From contig NZ_FNEZ01000004.1 in assembly GCF_900100375.1 (NCBI RefSeq), forward strand, positions 287,489 through 351,488: 64,000 nucleotides of DNA, read 5' to 3'. Shown here one piece after another: positions 44,154-52,131 of the stretch (position 1 is its first letter; the number at the start of each line of letters is the position of its first letter). The position numbers and the translations under genes were made by a program. The notes below the pieces were generated by a model. It was not told the origin of the DNA. It did not search any database and was given only the letters and a program-made list of their open reading frames with translations. This DNA comes from Flavobacterium noncentrifugens (GTDB taxonomy: Bacteria > Bacteroidota > Bacteroidia > Flavobacteriales > Flavobacteriaceae).

Positions 44154-44582
44154 TTAGAATGCCACATTCCATTTAGGAAGTGTTCCCTTTTCATCGAGGA
44201 ATTTCTGAAGGATCAAACCTTCCACATAAGTCGGAATGAATTTGTTTTTCGCATTGTAAGTTTCATACCAATACACTTCGAGCCTGTCTATTTTTTCAAG
44301 TTTCATCTGTGCCGGCCATGAGTATTTTCTACCTGTTTTTGCAAATTGGTGTCCGTTTACGATTTTGTCGTACAATCCGCCGTTCTTGCTTTTTAAGGTT
44401 CCGTCATTTTGGATGGTTCCGGTAGAGCCTACCATAATCAATTCTTTTTCTTCAGTATCGGCATTGTAAACTAAAAATACACCGCTTCCATTTTCGGTAG
44501 CATTGCAGGCTTCTTCAAGATTGTTATCTGTTGTAAAACTAAAATTTCCTGAGGTTTTGAATTTCGTTAATTCTTTGTACAT
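44154..44582 (-). CDS. GIY-YIG-like small protein
   Basis: A 142-residue protein. The central segment GVFLVYNADTEEKELIMVGS, then TG and GGLYDKIVNG, recalls the GIY-YIG nuclease fold (GxYxI...xYxGxS, then a glycine-rich turn), followed by an Arg (TGRKYSW) and a Glu late in the chain (YVEGLILQKFL) in the usual order. The two signature tyrosines are partly replaced (GVF, IMVGS), so catalysis is uncertain. It resembles uncharacterised Bacteroidota proteins. Transcribed alone between terminators. Confidence 0.6.
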   Translation of the reverse strand: MYKELTKFKTSGNFSFTTDNNLEEACNATENGSGVFLVYNADTEEKELIMVGSTGTIQNDGTLKSKNGGLYDKIVNGHQFAKTGRKYSWPAQMKLEKIDRLEVYWYETYNAKNKFIPTYVEGLILQKFLDEKGTLPKWNVAF

Positions 44583-44606
44583 GTTTATCTGATTTGAATG
44601 CTTTCT

Positions 44607-44638
44607 AAAAAAATGCCCCGCGAAAATAATCGCAGGGC
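44607..44638 (-). terminator. terminator of the T9SS leucine-rich-repeat gene
   Basis: On the minus strand GCCCTGCGA pairs with TCGCGGGGC (one G-U pair) and is followed by A then seven T (A run 44,607-44,613). Confidence 0.8.
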
Positions 44639-44664
44639 TTATTTAAAAGCAATTGTGATTGTAA

Positions 44665-46947
44665 TTATTTTTTGGCAAATTTAGCGTTTGTTGTGCCTTT
44701 ATCCGAATTTATTTTAAGAAAATAATTGCCGGTTTTTAAAGATGAAACATCGATGCCCGAATTGATTTCGGGATTTGAAATGCTTTGGATTAAACGTCCT
44801 GAAATATCGTAAATGCTTATTGATGAAATTTTGATGTTTTTTCTGGTATTGATGTTTAACATCTCTTCTGCCGGATTTGGATATAATGTAAAATAAGACG
44901 AGAATTCAAAATCATTTACCGAAAGTGCCGCAATGGTTGTCGTGGCGTTATTTGTCACGATCGGGGAATTGTAGTCAAAGTAAATGTTTGCTTGGTTGCT
45001 AAATGAATTTCCGACGACCAAAATGGATTTCGTTTTAATTTTAAAAACTACATAACCGTCATTATTCGCATCGTCAAACGGCAGATTGATATTTTCAAAA
45101 ATGAATTCAATTTTATTACTTCCTGAAAATTTTGTTTCGACCGGATGACTGGAAGACAATACGTCTATTGAATTGACATCAAACTTAGACAGGTCGATCA
45201 TGTCTTTGACGACTACATTTTCGGCAGCAAACGTACCCGTATTTTCAAATCGGATCATATAATGCACATATTTTCCAATTAGTTCCGGGCCTACTGTCTC
45301 ACCTTCCAGACAGGTTTTGTCGTTTGGATCCCAGGATGAGACAACCCTTTGCCTCAACAAGGCTGTATTGTCAACAGGTGTAAGATCGGTTGCGCCGATA
45401 ATTGTTGCTGTATAAGACAGATTATCCTGCATGGTTACAGGTGGCGTATCCATTTGAGAATTGATGTTGAAAATTACAGTAATTTCTTTAGCTTCTAACG
45501 GTTTTAAGTTGGTAAAAGCCCAACTCAACACATTAGTGGACTGCGTGGTCAATACAGGACTGGTTGAAACCCGATTCATAATGGCATCGTTAAAATTTAA
45601 ATTTACCGTACCAGATTGAGTGGTTGTTCCATTGTTTTTATAAATAATTTTATATACGGCATCAAAACCTGGCTTGGCAACTGTCATTGGGAAAATACTT
45701 ATTTCAAGATCGTTATGAATGCCATTGGGCACCATGTAAAAATTTGCAATGGCCGGGCTCGTTTGGCCTGGGAAAGTGACTGTTGCCGATGCCGGCGAAA
45801 ATGTAAAGTATGACGGATTTGGTAATATTGGCGATATGACGTGTGTTCCTTCTCGTAACGGTATGGACGCATTTCCAGTTCTTGTTTGCGTGAGGCTTCC
45901 AAAAAGACCATTGGTATTAACTCTATATTTTAAATTCTGGAATGGAATGTCATTTGAATCACAGCCGTTATTGCCAGCATCAAATTTTGCACTTGCATTG
46001 ATGTTGTAAAAAAGCCACGGCAAATTAAACGAGCAATAGGAATTGATTTCAACAGTATTTAATGGAGTATCGTATAATGCGTTTCTTAAAGCACCTTGTC
46101 TTCCGAGTTCTATACAGATGTATTTCAAAGTAGGACTGTAAATAGATGGATTATAGAATTGAGACAGATTTGGTCCAACGTAGCTCATATAAAGCGCCAA
46201 CATCGGATTTACAGCACAGTAAAGGATTTCAAGATCCGCTAAATTACTCACATCGAGCGTAGTGAGAAGGTTTCCGTTGCAATCTATCCTGTTGATTACA
46301 GTTAATCCGCTCAGTTTTAAATCAGTGAGTTGGTTTTGGGAACATTCTAAAATAAACAATTCTGGCAAAATCCCTAAATTTAAAGTACGCAGTTCATTAG
46401 TATAACAATACAGTTGATAAAGCCGTTGCAAACTGCTTACGTCTAATGCTATCAGATTATTGACTGAACAATCAATGCCTAAGATGTTGGGGCAATTATT
46501 AAATTCTAAAGATGTCAGACGATTTTGTCGGCATACTAATGCTGTCAAATGTGAAAGTCCGCTTACATCAAGCGTTGTTAGATTGTTAGTAGAACAATCT
46601 AACACTTCTAAATTGGATAACGCACTTACATTTAACGTAGTCAAAGCATTTGAGGAACAGTCCAGTTTTTTAAGCGAAGTAAAATAGGACAACCATTGCA
46701 AATCAGACAATTGCCTTTGGTTTATATTAAGTTTGTACACGCTCTGCGCTTCGCTGATTTCAATCTCATTGTTATTGTTGGCATCGATTTGGATTGCATT
46801 GTTGTTTACGTCAATTGCAATCGCAGTCGTAGTAGCCGACTGTAGCAATACCCATTTAAAATTACTGTCAGCGGGAAAATTAATAATTTGGGCATTCCCC
46901 GCTACAATTGAAAGTGTTAGAAATAGGAAAATGTAAAGTTTAGTCAT
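44665..46947 (-). CDS. T9SS-secreted leucine-rich-repeat surface protein
   Basis: A 760-residue protein with a signal peptide (MTKLYIFLFLTLSIVAGNAQ), about nine leucine-rich repeats of 21-22 residues (about 65-265; repeat unit similar to LTTLDVSGLSHLTALVCRQN), a beta-sandwich 'conserved repeat' region of the DUF11 kind (about 400-640, YKIIYKNNGTTTQSGTVNL) and a C-terminal type A sorting domain (FTLYPNPAEEMLNIN, IYDISGRLIQ, LKTGNYFLKI, final KK). The domain order indicates secretion by the type IX system and surface attachment or release, with the repeats as a binding surface. Confidence 0.93.
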   Translation of the reverse strand: MTKLYIFLFLTLSIVAGNAQIINFPADSNFKWVLLQSATTTAIAIDVNNNAIQIDANNNNEIEISEAQSVYKLNINQRQLSDLQWLSYFTSLKKLDCSSNALTTLNVSALSNLEVLDCSTNNLTTLDVSGLSHLTALVCRQNRLTSLEFNNCPNILGIDCSVNNLIALDVSSLQRLYQLYCYTNELRTLNLGILPELFILECSQNQLTDLKLSGLTVINRIDCNGNLLTTLDVSNLADLEILYCAVNPMLALYMSYVGPNLSQFYNPSIYSPTLKYICIELGRQGALRNALYDTPLNTVEINSYCSFNLPWLFYNINASAKFDAGNNGCDSNDIPFQNLKYRVNTNGLFGSLTQTRTGNASIPLREGTHVISPILPNPSYFTFSPASATVTFPGQTSPAIANFYMVPNGIHNDLEISIFPMTVAKPGFDAVYKIIYKNNGTTTQSGTVNLNFNDAIMNRVSTSPVLTTQSTNVLSWAFTNLKPLEAKEITVIFNINSQMDTPPVTMQDNLSYTATIIGATDLTPVDNTALLRQRVVSSWDPNDKTCLEGETVGPELIGKYVHYMIRFENTGTFAAENVVVKDMIDLSKFDVNSIDVLSSSHPVETKFSGSNKIEFIFENINLPFDDANNDGYVVFKIKTKSILVVGNSFSNQANIYFDYNSPIVTNNATTTIAALSVNDFEFSSYFTLYPNPAEEMLNINTRKNIKISSISIYDISGRLIQSISNPEINSGIDVSSLKTGNYFLKINSDKGTTNAKFAKK

Positions 46948-47106
46948 AAAAAGTTTTTGTAGATATGAACAATAGTGAATTTTTTTAAATTTTTGTTGAC
47001 ATAAAAATCATTCGCGATTGGCATTCAAATATATAAATAATCATTCTTTAAAAGACTATAAAATAATTCGCTTACGCCTATATATAATTTGTGATCAATA
47101 TAAATC

Positions 47107-47133
47107 AAAAAAGCCCCACAAAATGTGAGGCTT
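47107..47133 (-). terminator. terminator of sucD
   Basis: On the minus strand AAGCCTCACA pairs with TGTGGGGCTT (one G-U pair) around a short loop and runs into TTTT. The 46,948-47,106 spacer is AT-rich and holds nothing else I can name. Confidence 0.8.
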
Positions 47134-47158
47134 AAAATATCTGCATTGCAACGGAAAA

Positions 47159-48031
47159 TTATCCCATTACTTCTTTCACTTTTTTACCAATTTCAGCTGG
47201 AGAATCTACCACGTGGATGCCGCATTCTCTCATGATTCTTTTCTTCGCCTCAGCAGTATCATCGGCACCGCCAACAATGGCTCCTGCATGTCCCATGGTT
47301 CTTCCTTTTGGAGCCGTTTCACCGGCGATGAATCCGATGACCGGTTTTCTGTTCCCATCAGCTTTGATCCATTTCGCAGCATCTGCTTCAAGCTGTCCAC
47401 CGATTTCACCGATCATAACGATGCATTTGGTTTCCGGGTCGTTCATCAACAATTCAACCGCTTGTTTTGTTGTGGTTCCAATGATTGGATCTCCACCAAT
47501 TCCGATCGCAGTTGTGATTCCCATACCTTGTTTTACCACCTGATCAGCAGCTTCATAAGTCAAAGTTCCCGATTTTGAAACGATGCCAACAGTCCCTTTT
47601 TTGAAAACGAAACCTGGCATAATCCCAACTTTAGCTTCACCCGGAGTAATAACTCCCGGACAGTTTGGCCCGATCAGCGTACAGTTTCTATCTTTAATAT
47701 AATCATTGGCTTTGATCATGTCGGCAACAGGAATTCCTTCAGTAATGGTAATGATGACTTTGATTCCGGCATCGGCAGCTTCCATAATCGCATCGGCAGC
47801 AAATGCTGGCGGAACAAAAATGATCGTGGTATCGGCACCAGCCTGTTCAACTGCATCTTTAACGGTATTGAAAACCGGACGGTTCAAATGCTCCGTTCCA
47901 CCTTTTCCCGGAGTTACGCCACCTACGACGTTCGTTCCGTATTCGATCATTTGCGAAGCGTGGAAAGTTCCTTCACTTCCTGTAAAACCTTGAACAATTA
48001 TTTTAGAATCCTTGTTAACTAAAACACTCAT
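47159..48031 (-). CDS. sucD: succinyl-CoA ligase, alpha subunit
   Basis: A 290-residue protein from the [21 protein letters not shown] start; the frame is open 13 codons further but the family begins here. Motifs: CoA-binding [25 protein letters not shown] and phosphohistidine His248 in [10 protein letters not shown]. With SucC it makes succinate and ATP/GTP from succinyl-CoA in the TCA cycle. The sucC partner is not in the window. Last gene of the reverse lpx-efp series. Confidence 0.96.
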   Translation of the reverse strand: MSVLVNKDSKIIVQGFTGSEGTFHASQMIEYGTNVVGGVTPGKGGTEHLNRPVFNTVKDAVEQAGADTTIIFVPPAFAADAIMEAADAGIKVIITITEGIPVADMIKANDYIKDRNCTLIGPNCPGVITPGEAKVGIMPGFVFKKGTVGIVSKSGTLTYEAADQVVKQGMGITTAIGIGGDPIIGTTTKQAVELLMNDPETKCIVMIGEIGGQLEADAAKWIKADGNRKPVIGFIAGETAPKGRTMGHAGAIVGGADDTAEAKKRIMRECGIHVVDSPAEIGKKVKEVMG

Positions 48032-48124
48032 GATATATATTTTAAATTGTTTTTTTAAATGGTGACGCAAAAATAAGGTTTTAAGGACAATTATTAATGT
48101 CCTTTTGCAAAAAATACTTATTGG

Positions 48125-49264
48125 TTACGGAATTTCTTTTGTGTTTTCGGGATTGGACGGATATTGAAAAACCATAAAATGGCTTTGCGTTTCAGGAAAC
48201 TTTTGAATCCATGCCCTTTTTAATTTTTTGTAGTAGGCTTCTTCAGGATAAACCGGAACATTCAGTTCATCCAACGTCCATTTTGCGGCATTTGTTGATT
48301 TTAATTCGGGACAATAAACCGATTTGATGTTGACGATAAATGGATTCAATTCGGGATCGCGATCGGTATTTTCGACACAAATTGCCAGTTGCTTAGAATT
48401 TCCAGAATACAGTTTAAACGAAAAATACGAAGGCCAGAATCCAATGAAATTGGTCAGAGGCAAAACCGCAACAATTAAAATGACTGCTGCATTGGCTTTA
48501 TTTTTAAAAAATTCCCAAGTGAGGATTGGATTTTGTTCTTTGTAGAATATTGCAAAAATGAGCAGGATCATCGCAAAATTCCACGGCCAGACGATGCTGT
48601 TTCGCTGCAATCCGGCCGGACCAAGCGCAAGCAATAAAAAAACATGTGTCGTTACAACCAGCCAGACAAATGGTTTCTTTCGCTTTGCAAGAAACAATCC
48701 AAGACCTGAAGCGATTTCGATGATTGGAAGGATAAGCCCTGAAAAATGCACGATTGTATTGCCGATGATTTCGTCTGAAAAACCAAACAATTTCCGCAGC
48801 ATCATATTGTCCCAGATGTTGTGCAAAAATCCGCCGTTCCATTTAAACAAACCGCTAAAAACATAGGTCGCAACAAGCAGCATCGAAAGCGCTTTTATAA
48901 AATTCGGAGCCGATTTATAAAACAGGAAAAAGCAAAATGTCAGCAAGTACTGATATTCCCAAGGCTGCCAGCGCAATTGGTCAAGCAAACAACTAAATAG
49001 TTCAACAATGAGTAAACAAGCGATAACTATTTTTTTCTTGGGATAAAAGGCAACAAGGAAAAGTCCGCCAAGCGAAAGGCCCATCAGGCACAAATGCACT
49101 TGTGATGGAACCGAATTGAGAAAATCCAGTGGTGCGGCAACCGGAAAAACACGGTCAGCAAGCCACAATTTCCAACTCATTATTTTAGCAAAAAACCACG
49201 CGACGGCAGTTATCCGGATCAGCGTGGTGGCTTTTAAAGTATCGTTTGCAAGTTGGGCTTGCAT
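48125..49264 (-). CDS. polytopic membrane protein (HTTM/DoxX-like)
   Basis: A 379-residue protein with about eight to nine membrane helices in the first 290 residues and a soluble tail of 85 residues. The region FSGLFKWNGGFLHNIWDNMMLRKLF and the following helices recall HTTM/DoxX-type membrane proteins of Bacteroidota; function unknown. The N-terminus MQAQLANDTLKATTLIRITAVAWFFAKIM has no cleavable signal. It begins four bases after the NTF2-like gene, in one transcription unit with it. Confidence 0.7.
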   Translation of the reverse strand: MQAQLANDTLKATTLIRITAVAWFFAKIMSWKLWLADRVFPVAAPLDFLNSVPSQVHLCLMGLSLGGLFLVAFYPKKKIVIACLLIVELFSCLLDQLRWQPWEYQYLLTFCFFLFYKSAPNFIKALSMLLVATYVFSGLFKWNGGFLHNIWDNMMLRKLFGFSDEIIGNTIVHFSGLILPIIEIASGLGLFLAKRKKPFVWLVVTTHVFLLLALGPAGLQRNSIVWPWNFAMILLIFAIFYKEQNPILTWEFFKNKANAAVILIVAVLPLTNFIGFWPSYFSFKLYSGNSKQLAICVENTDRDPELNPFIVNIKSVYCPELKSTNAAKWTLDELNVPVYPEEAYYKKLKRAWIQKFPETQSHFMVFQYPSNPENTKEIP

Positions 49265-49268
49265 CGTT

Positions 49269-49634
49269 TTACGAAATCTGTGTCATTTGGTAACCACGGA
49301 AAAGTTTGCCGTCTTTTACTTCCCAAATCATAAAAAAATGGGCGAGCAGCATTTCCTCACGTGGATTTTCAACAGTTTTAATATAATGGGAATAACGCAC
49401 CGCAACCTGGTTTCCGTCCTGAAGAATGTGGCTCATACGCACTTTTGAACGCATATATGCTTTTCCAAGTTCGCCAGCCATTGCCACAATGTCGGCATGT
49501 TTCATCTGGATAAAACCTTTGCTGCTATTCCAGTCGATGATAACTTCGGGATGCAAATATGTTTCCATGATCTCGCTATTGATCAGCGCATCAGATTTAT
49601 AAAAATCCTGTACAATTTTTTTAGCAGATACCAT
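49269..49634 (-). CDS. SnoaL/NTF2-like protein
   Basis: A 121-residue single-domain protein, MVSAKKIVQDFYKSDALINSEIMETYLHPEVIIDWNSSKGFIQM..., with the cone-shaped NTF2-like pattern of three helices and a curved sheet (FMIWEVKDGKLFRGYQM). Such proteins are isomerases, polyketide cyclases or ligand binders; the substrate cannot be inferred. Its start overlaps the stop of the LpxD-like gene by one base. Confidence 0.78.
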   Translation of the reverse strand: MVSAKKIVQDFYKSDALINSEIMETYLHPEVIIDWNSSKGFIQMKHADIVAMAGELGKAYMRSKVRMSHILQDGNQVAVRYSHYIKTVENPREEMLLAHFFMIWEVKDGKLFRGYQMTQIS

Positions 49635-50563
49635 TATTTGAGTTTGTTTAATATTTCGGGAATCTTTTTAATATTCGCAAGTTGTTTTAATTTTTCGCGG
49701 GATTCTTCGATGGGCGTTCCAAAATAAGTTTTTCCGCCGGGAACCGATTTGGTCACACCGGTTTGTCCCATAATGACTGCTTTCTCTCCGATCGTGATGC
49801 CGCTTGTAGTTCCCACCTGTCCCCAAAGCGTCACTTCATCTTCGATAATCACACAGCCTGCAATTCCCGTTTGGGAAGCAATCAGGCATTTTTTTCCGAT
49901 GACCGTATCGTGTCCAACATGCACCTGATTGTCTATTTTCGTGCCCTCGCCGATTGTCGTGTCACCGGTAACGCCTTTGTCGATTGTGCATAAAGCACCA
50001 ATTCCGACATTGTTATGGATGACCACGCGTCCGCCCGATAACAATTGGTCAAAACCTTCAGCGCGTTTTTTGTAATAAAAAGCATCGGCTCCCAAAACGG
50101 TTCCCGCATGGATAATCACGTTGTCACCGATGATCGTATGGTCGTAAATCGCCACATTCGAATGGATCACGCAATTTTTTCCAATGTGAACGTGATTTCC
50201 GACAAACGTATTCGGCTGAATCATCGTGCCGGCGCCTATTTGCGCCGATTCTGAAATGCTGACATTCGAAAAATGAAACGGCCTGAAATGATGCGTCAGT
50301 TTGTTGAAATCGCGAAACGGATCGTCAGAGATCAGCAACGCTTTTCCATCAGGGCAATCTACATTTTTATTGATCAGGATGACTGTCGCCGCAGATTGCA
50401 GCGCTTTGTCGTAATATTTCGGATGGTCGACAAAAACAATATCGCCGGGTTCCACCACATGGATTTCGTTCATGCCGTGCACCTCAAAATTTTTATCGCC
50501 TACGAATTCGCACCCGATCAGTCCGGCAATTTCTTCTAAAGAATAGACTTTTGGAAATTTCAT
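49634..50563 (-). CDS. LpxD-like UDP-3-O-acylglucosamine N-acyltransferase paralogue
   Basis: A 309-residue left-handed beta-helix protein with an LpxD-type N-terminal domain; I use MKFPKVYSLEEIAGLIGCEF as start (five codons inside the longest frame). The catalytic His equivalent is kept (VHVGHDTVIG), but the second conserved His region (GHL in LpxD) reads TSGITIG. It lies after efp in the lpx operon, a few genes from the canonical lpxD. It may acylate a related substrate. Confidence 0.85.
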   Translation of the reverse strand: MKFPKVYSLEEIAGLIGCEFVGDKNFEVHGMNEIHVVEPGDIVFVDHPKYYDKALQSAATVILINKNVDCPDGKALLISDDPFRDFNKLTHHFRPFHFSNVSISESAQIGAGTMIQPNTFVGNHVHIGKNCVIHSNVAIYDHTIIGDNVIIHAGTVLGADAFYYKKRAEGFDQLLSGGRVVIHNNVGIGALCTIDKGVTGDTTIGEGTKIDNQVHVGHDTVIGKKCLIASQTGIAGCVIIEDEVTLWGQVGTTSGITIGEKAVIMGQTGVTKSVPGGKTYFGTPIEESREKLKQLANIKKIPEILNKLK

Positions 50564-50583
50564 TTTTAATTTTATCATAAGCC

Positions 50584-50628
50584 AATCAGCGGATTAGCGA
50601 ATGGTTTGCATTGGCTAATCCGCTGATT
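50584..50628. repeat. perfect 15-bp hairpin between efp and the LpxD-like gene
   Basis: AATCAGCGGATTAGC (50,584-50,598) is the exact complement of GCTAATCCGCTGATT (50,614-50,628), with a 15-base loop. There is no T run on the reverse (transcribed) side, so it is not a standard terminator; it may stabilise or process the operon message. Confidence 0.85.
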
Positions 50629-50640
50629 GTCAAATTTAAT

Positions 50641-51207
50641 TTACTCTTTTACGCGCTCCATGTAGTGGCCATTCGTCGTATCGATTTTGATTTTGTCACC
50701 TTCATTGATAAACAAAGGAACGTTGATCGTAGCGCCGGTTTCAACAGTTGCTGATTTTGTTGCGTTTGTAGCGGTATTTCCTTTTACGCCTGGCTCTGCA
50801 TAAGTCACTTCAAGTACTACAGAAGCCGGCATATCAACAGATAATGGCAAATCGGTTTCCGTATTGATGCTCACCATTACGTTTTCGCCTTCTTTCAATA
50901 AATCAGGGGAATCAAGGATATTTTTGTTCATTGAAATCTGTTCGAATGACTCCACGTTCATAAAGTGAAACTCATCGCCTTCCGGATATAAAAACTGGAA
51001 TTTGTGGTTCTCCACACGTACTTCCTCAATTTTGTGTCCTGCAGAAAACGTATTGTCCAATACTTTTCCGTTCGTTAGGCTTTTCAGTTTGGTTCTTACG
51101 AAAGCCGGGCCTTTACCTGGTTTTACGTGAAGAAATTCGATAATTTTATAAATATCGTTGTTGTATTTGATGCACAATCCGTTTTTAATATCTGATGTAG
51201 ATGCCAT
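50641..51207 (-). CDS. efp: elongation factor P
   Basis: A 188-residue protein of standard length with the tip loop KPGKGPAFVRTK (Lys32 at the ribosome-facing position), SAGHKIEEVRVENHKFQFLYPEGDEFHFM and a C-terminal OB domain ending INEGDKIKIDTTNGHYMERV. It relieves ribosome stalling at proline runs. It lies between lpxA and the LpxD-like gene in the reverse series. Confidence 0.96.
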   Translation of the reverse strand: MASTSDIKNGLCIKYNNDIYKIIEFLHVKPGKGPAFVRTKLKSLTNGKVLDNTFSAGHKIEEVRVENHKFQFLYPEGDEFHFMNVESFEQISMNKNILDSPDLLKEGENVMVSINTETDLPLSVDMPASVVLEVTYAEPGVKGNTATNATKSATVETGATINVPLFINEGDKIKIDTTNGHYMERVKE

Positions 51208-51276
51208 TGTAATTTGTTTATTTGTATAATTGGTTAATCGTTTAACCGTTGTTTTTTCTAATGCGTTTTGCCTTAT

Positions 51277-52062
51277 TTAATAATTTCCGGTGTAGCCTTT
51301 CATAACGCCACGTGAAGAATTCCTGATAAAGTCCAGGATTTCGTCTCTTTCCGGAGTTGCTTCCATTTCTGCCTCAATGATGCTCATCGCCTGGGAAGTA
51401 TTGTAATTTTTCTGGTACAAAATCCTGTAAATTTCCTGGATCTCACGGATTTTTTCGGTTGTAAAACCCCTTCTTCTTAATCCGACAGAATTGATCCCGA
51501 CGTATGATAACGGTTCTTTTGCGGCTTTTGTATATGGAGGAACGTCTTTTCTCAATAAAGATCCTCCCGAAATCATCGCATGGTCGCCCACACTGATAAA
51601 CTGGTGTACTGCAGACAATCCACCAATGATCGCATAATTCCCGATCGTGACATGTCCGCCTAAAAGTACGCCGTTTACAATAATCGCATTATCGCCAACA
51701 TGGCAATCGTGCGCCACGTGAGCAGTTGCCATAATCAGGCAGTTGTTCCCGATGACGGTTTGTCCCGAAGCAATCGTACCGCGGTTGATCGTTACGCATT
51801 CGCGGATGGTGCAATTGTCACCAATAATTGCAAGGGATTCTTCTCCGCCAAATTTCAGATCCTGAGGAACGGCAGCGATTACCGCACCCGGAAATATATT
51901 GCAGTTCTTTCCGATGCGCGCGCCTTCCATGATCGTAACGTTTGACCCGATCCACGTTCCATCACCGATAACGACATTGTTATGGATGGTTGTGAATGGC
52001 TCGATTACGACATTTTTGGCGATTTTCGCCCCCGGATGAACATATGCTAATGGTTGATTCAT
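51277..52062 (-). CDS. lpxA: UDP-N-acetylglucosamine O-acyltransferase
   Basis: A 261-residue hexapeptide-repeat protein of LpxA length. It begins MNQPLAYVHPGAKIAKNVVI and has the catalytic His118 in MATAHVAHDCHVGDNAI, RECVTINRGT, and the C-terminal helical domain VGLRRRGFTTEKIREIQE. It performs the first acyl transfer of lipid A synthesis. It follows lpxC-fabZ (69-bp gap) in the reverse lpx operon. Confidence 0.96.
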   Translation of the reverse strand: MNQPLAYVHPGAKIAKNVVIEPFTTIHNNVVIGDGTWIGSNVTIMEGARIGKNCNIFPGAVIAAVPQDLKFGGEESLAIIGDNCTIRECVTINRGTIASGQTVIGNNCLIMATAHVAHDCHVGDNAIIVNGVLLGGHVTIGNYAIIGGLSAVHQFISVGDHAMISGGSLLRKDVPPYTKAAKEPLSYVGINSVGLRRRGFTTEKIREIQEIYRILYQKNYNTSQAMSIIEAEMEATPERDEILDFIRNSSRGVMKGYTGNY

Positions 52063-52069
52063 ATATATT

Positions 52070-52101
52070 GTTTAGTCGTTTAATTGTTTAATCGTTTAAT
52101 C
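52070..52101. repeat. four tandem 8-bp units GTTTAATC-like between lpxA and lpxC-fabZ
   Basis: GTTTAGTC, GTTTAATT, GTTTAATC and GTTTAATC follow head to tail without gap. Two related units (GGTTAATC, GTTTAACC) stand in the efp-lpxA spacer at 51,232-51,247. The reverse strand is the transcribed one. Confidence 0.85.
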
Positions 52102-52131
52102 GGATAGACGACCAAGCGCTTAAACAAAAAA

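Noticed and set aside
48032..48070. Longer start for sucD
   Set aside because: The family starts at [10 protein letters not shown]; the 13 upstream codons are not conserved-looking.
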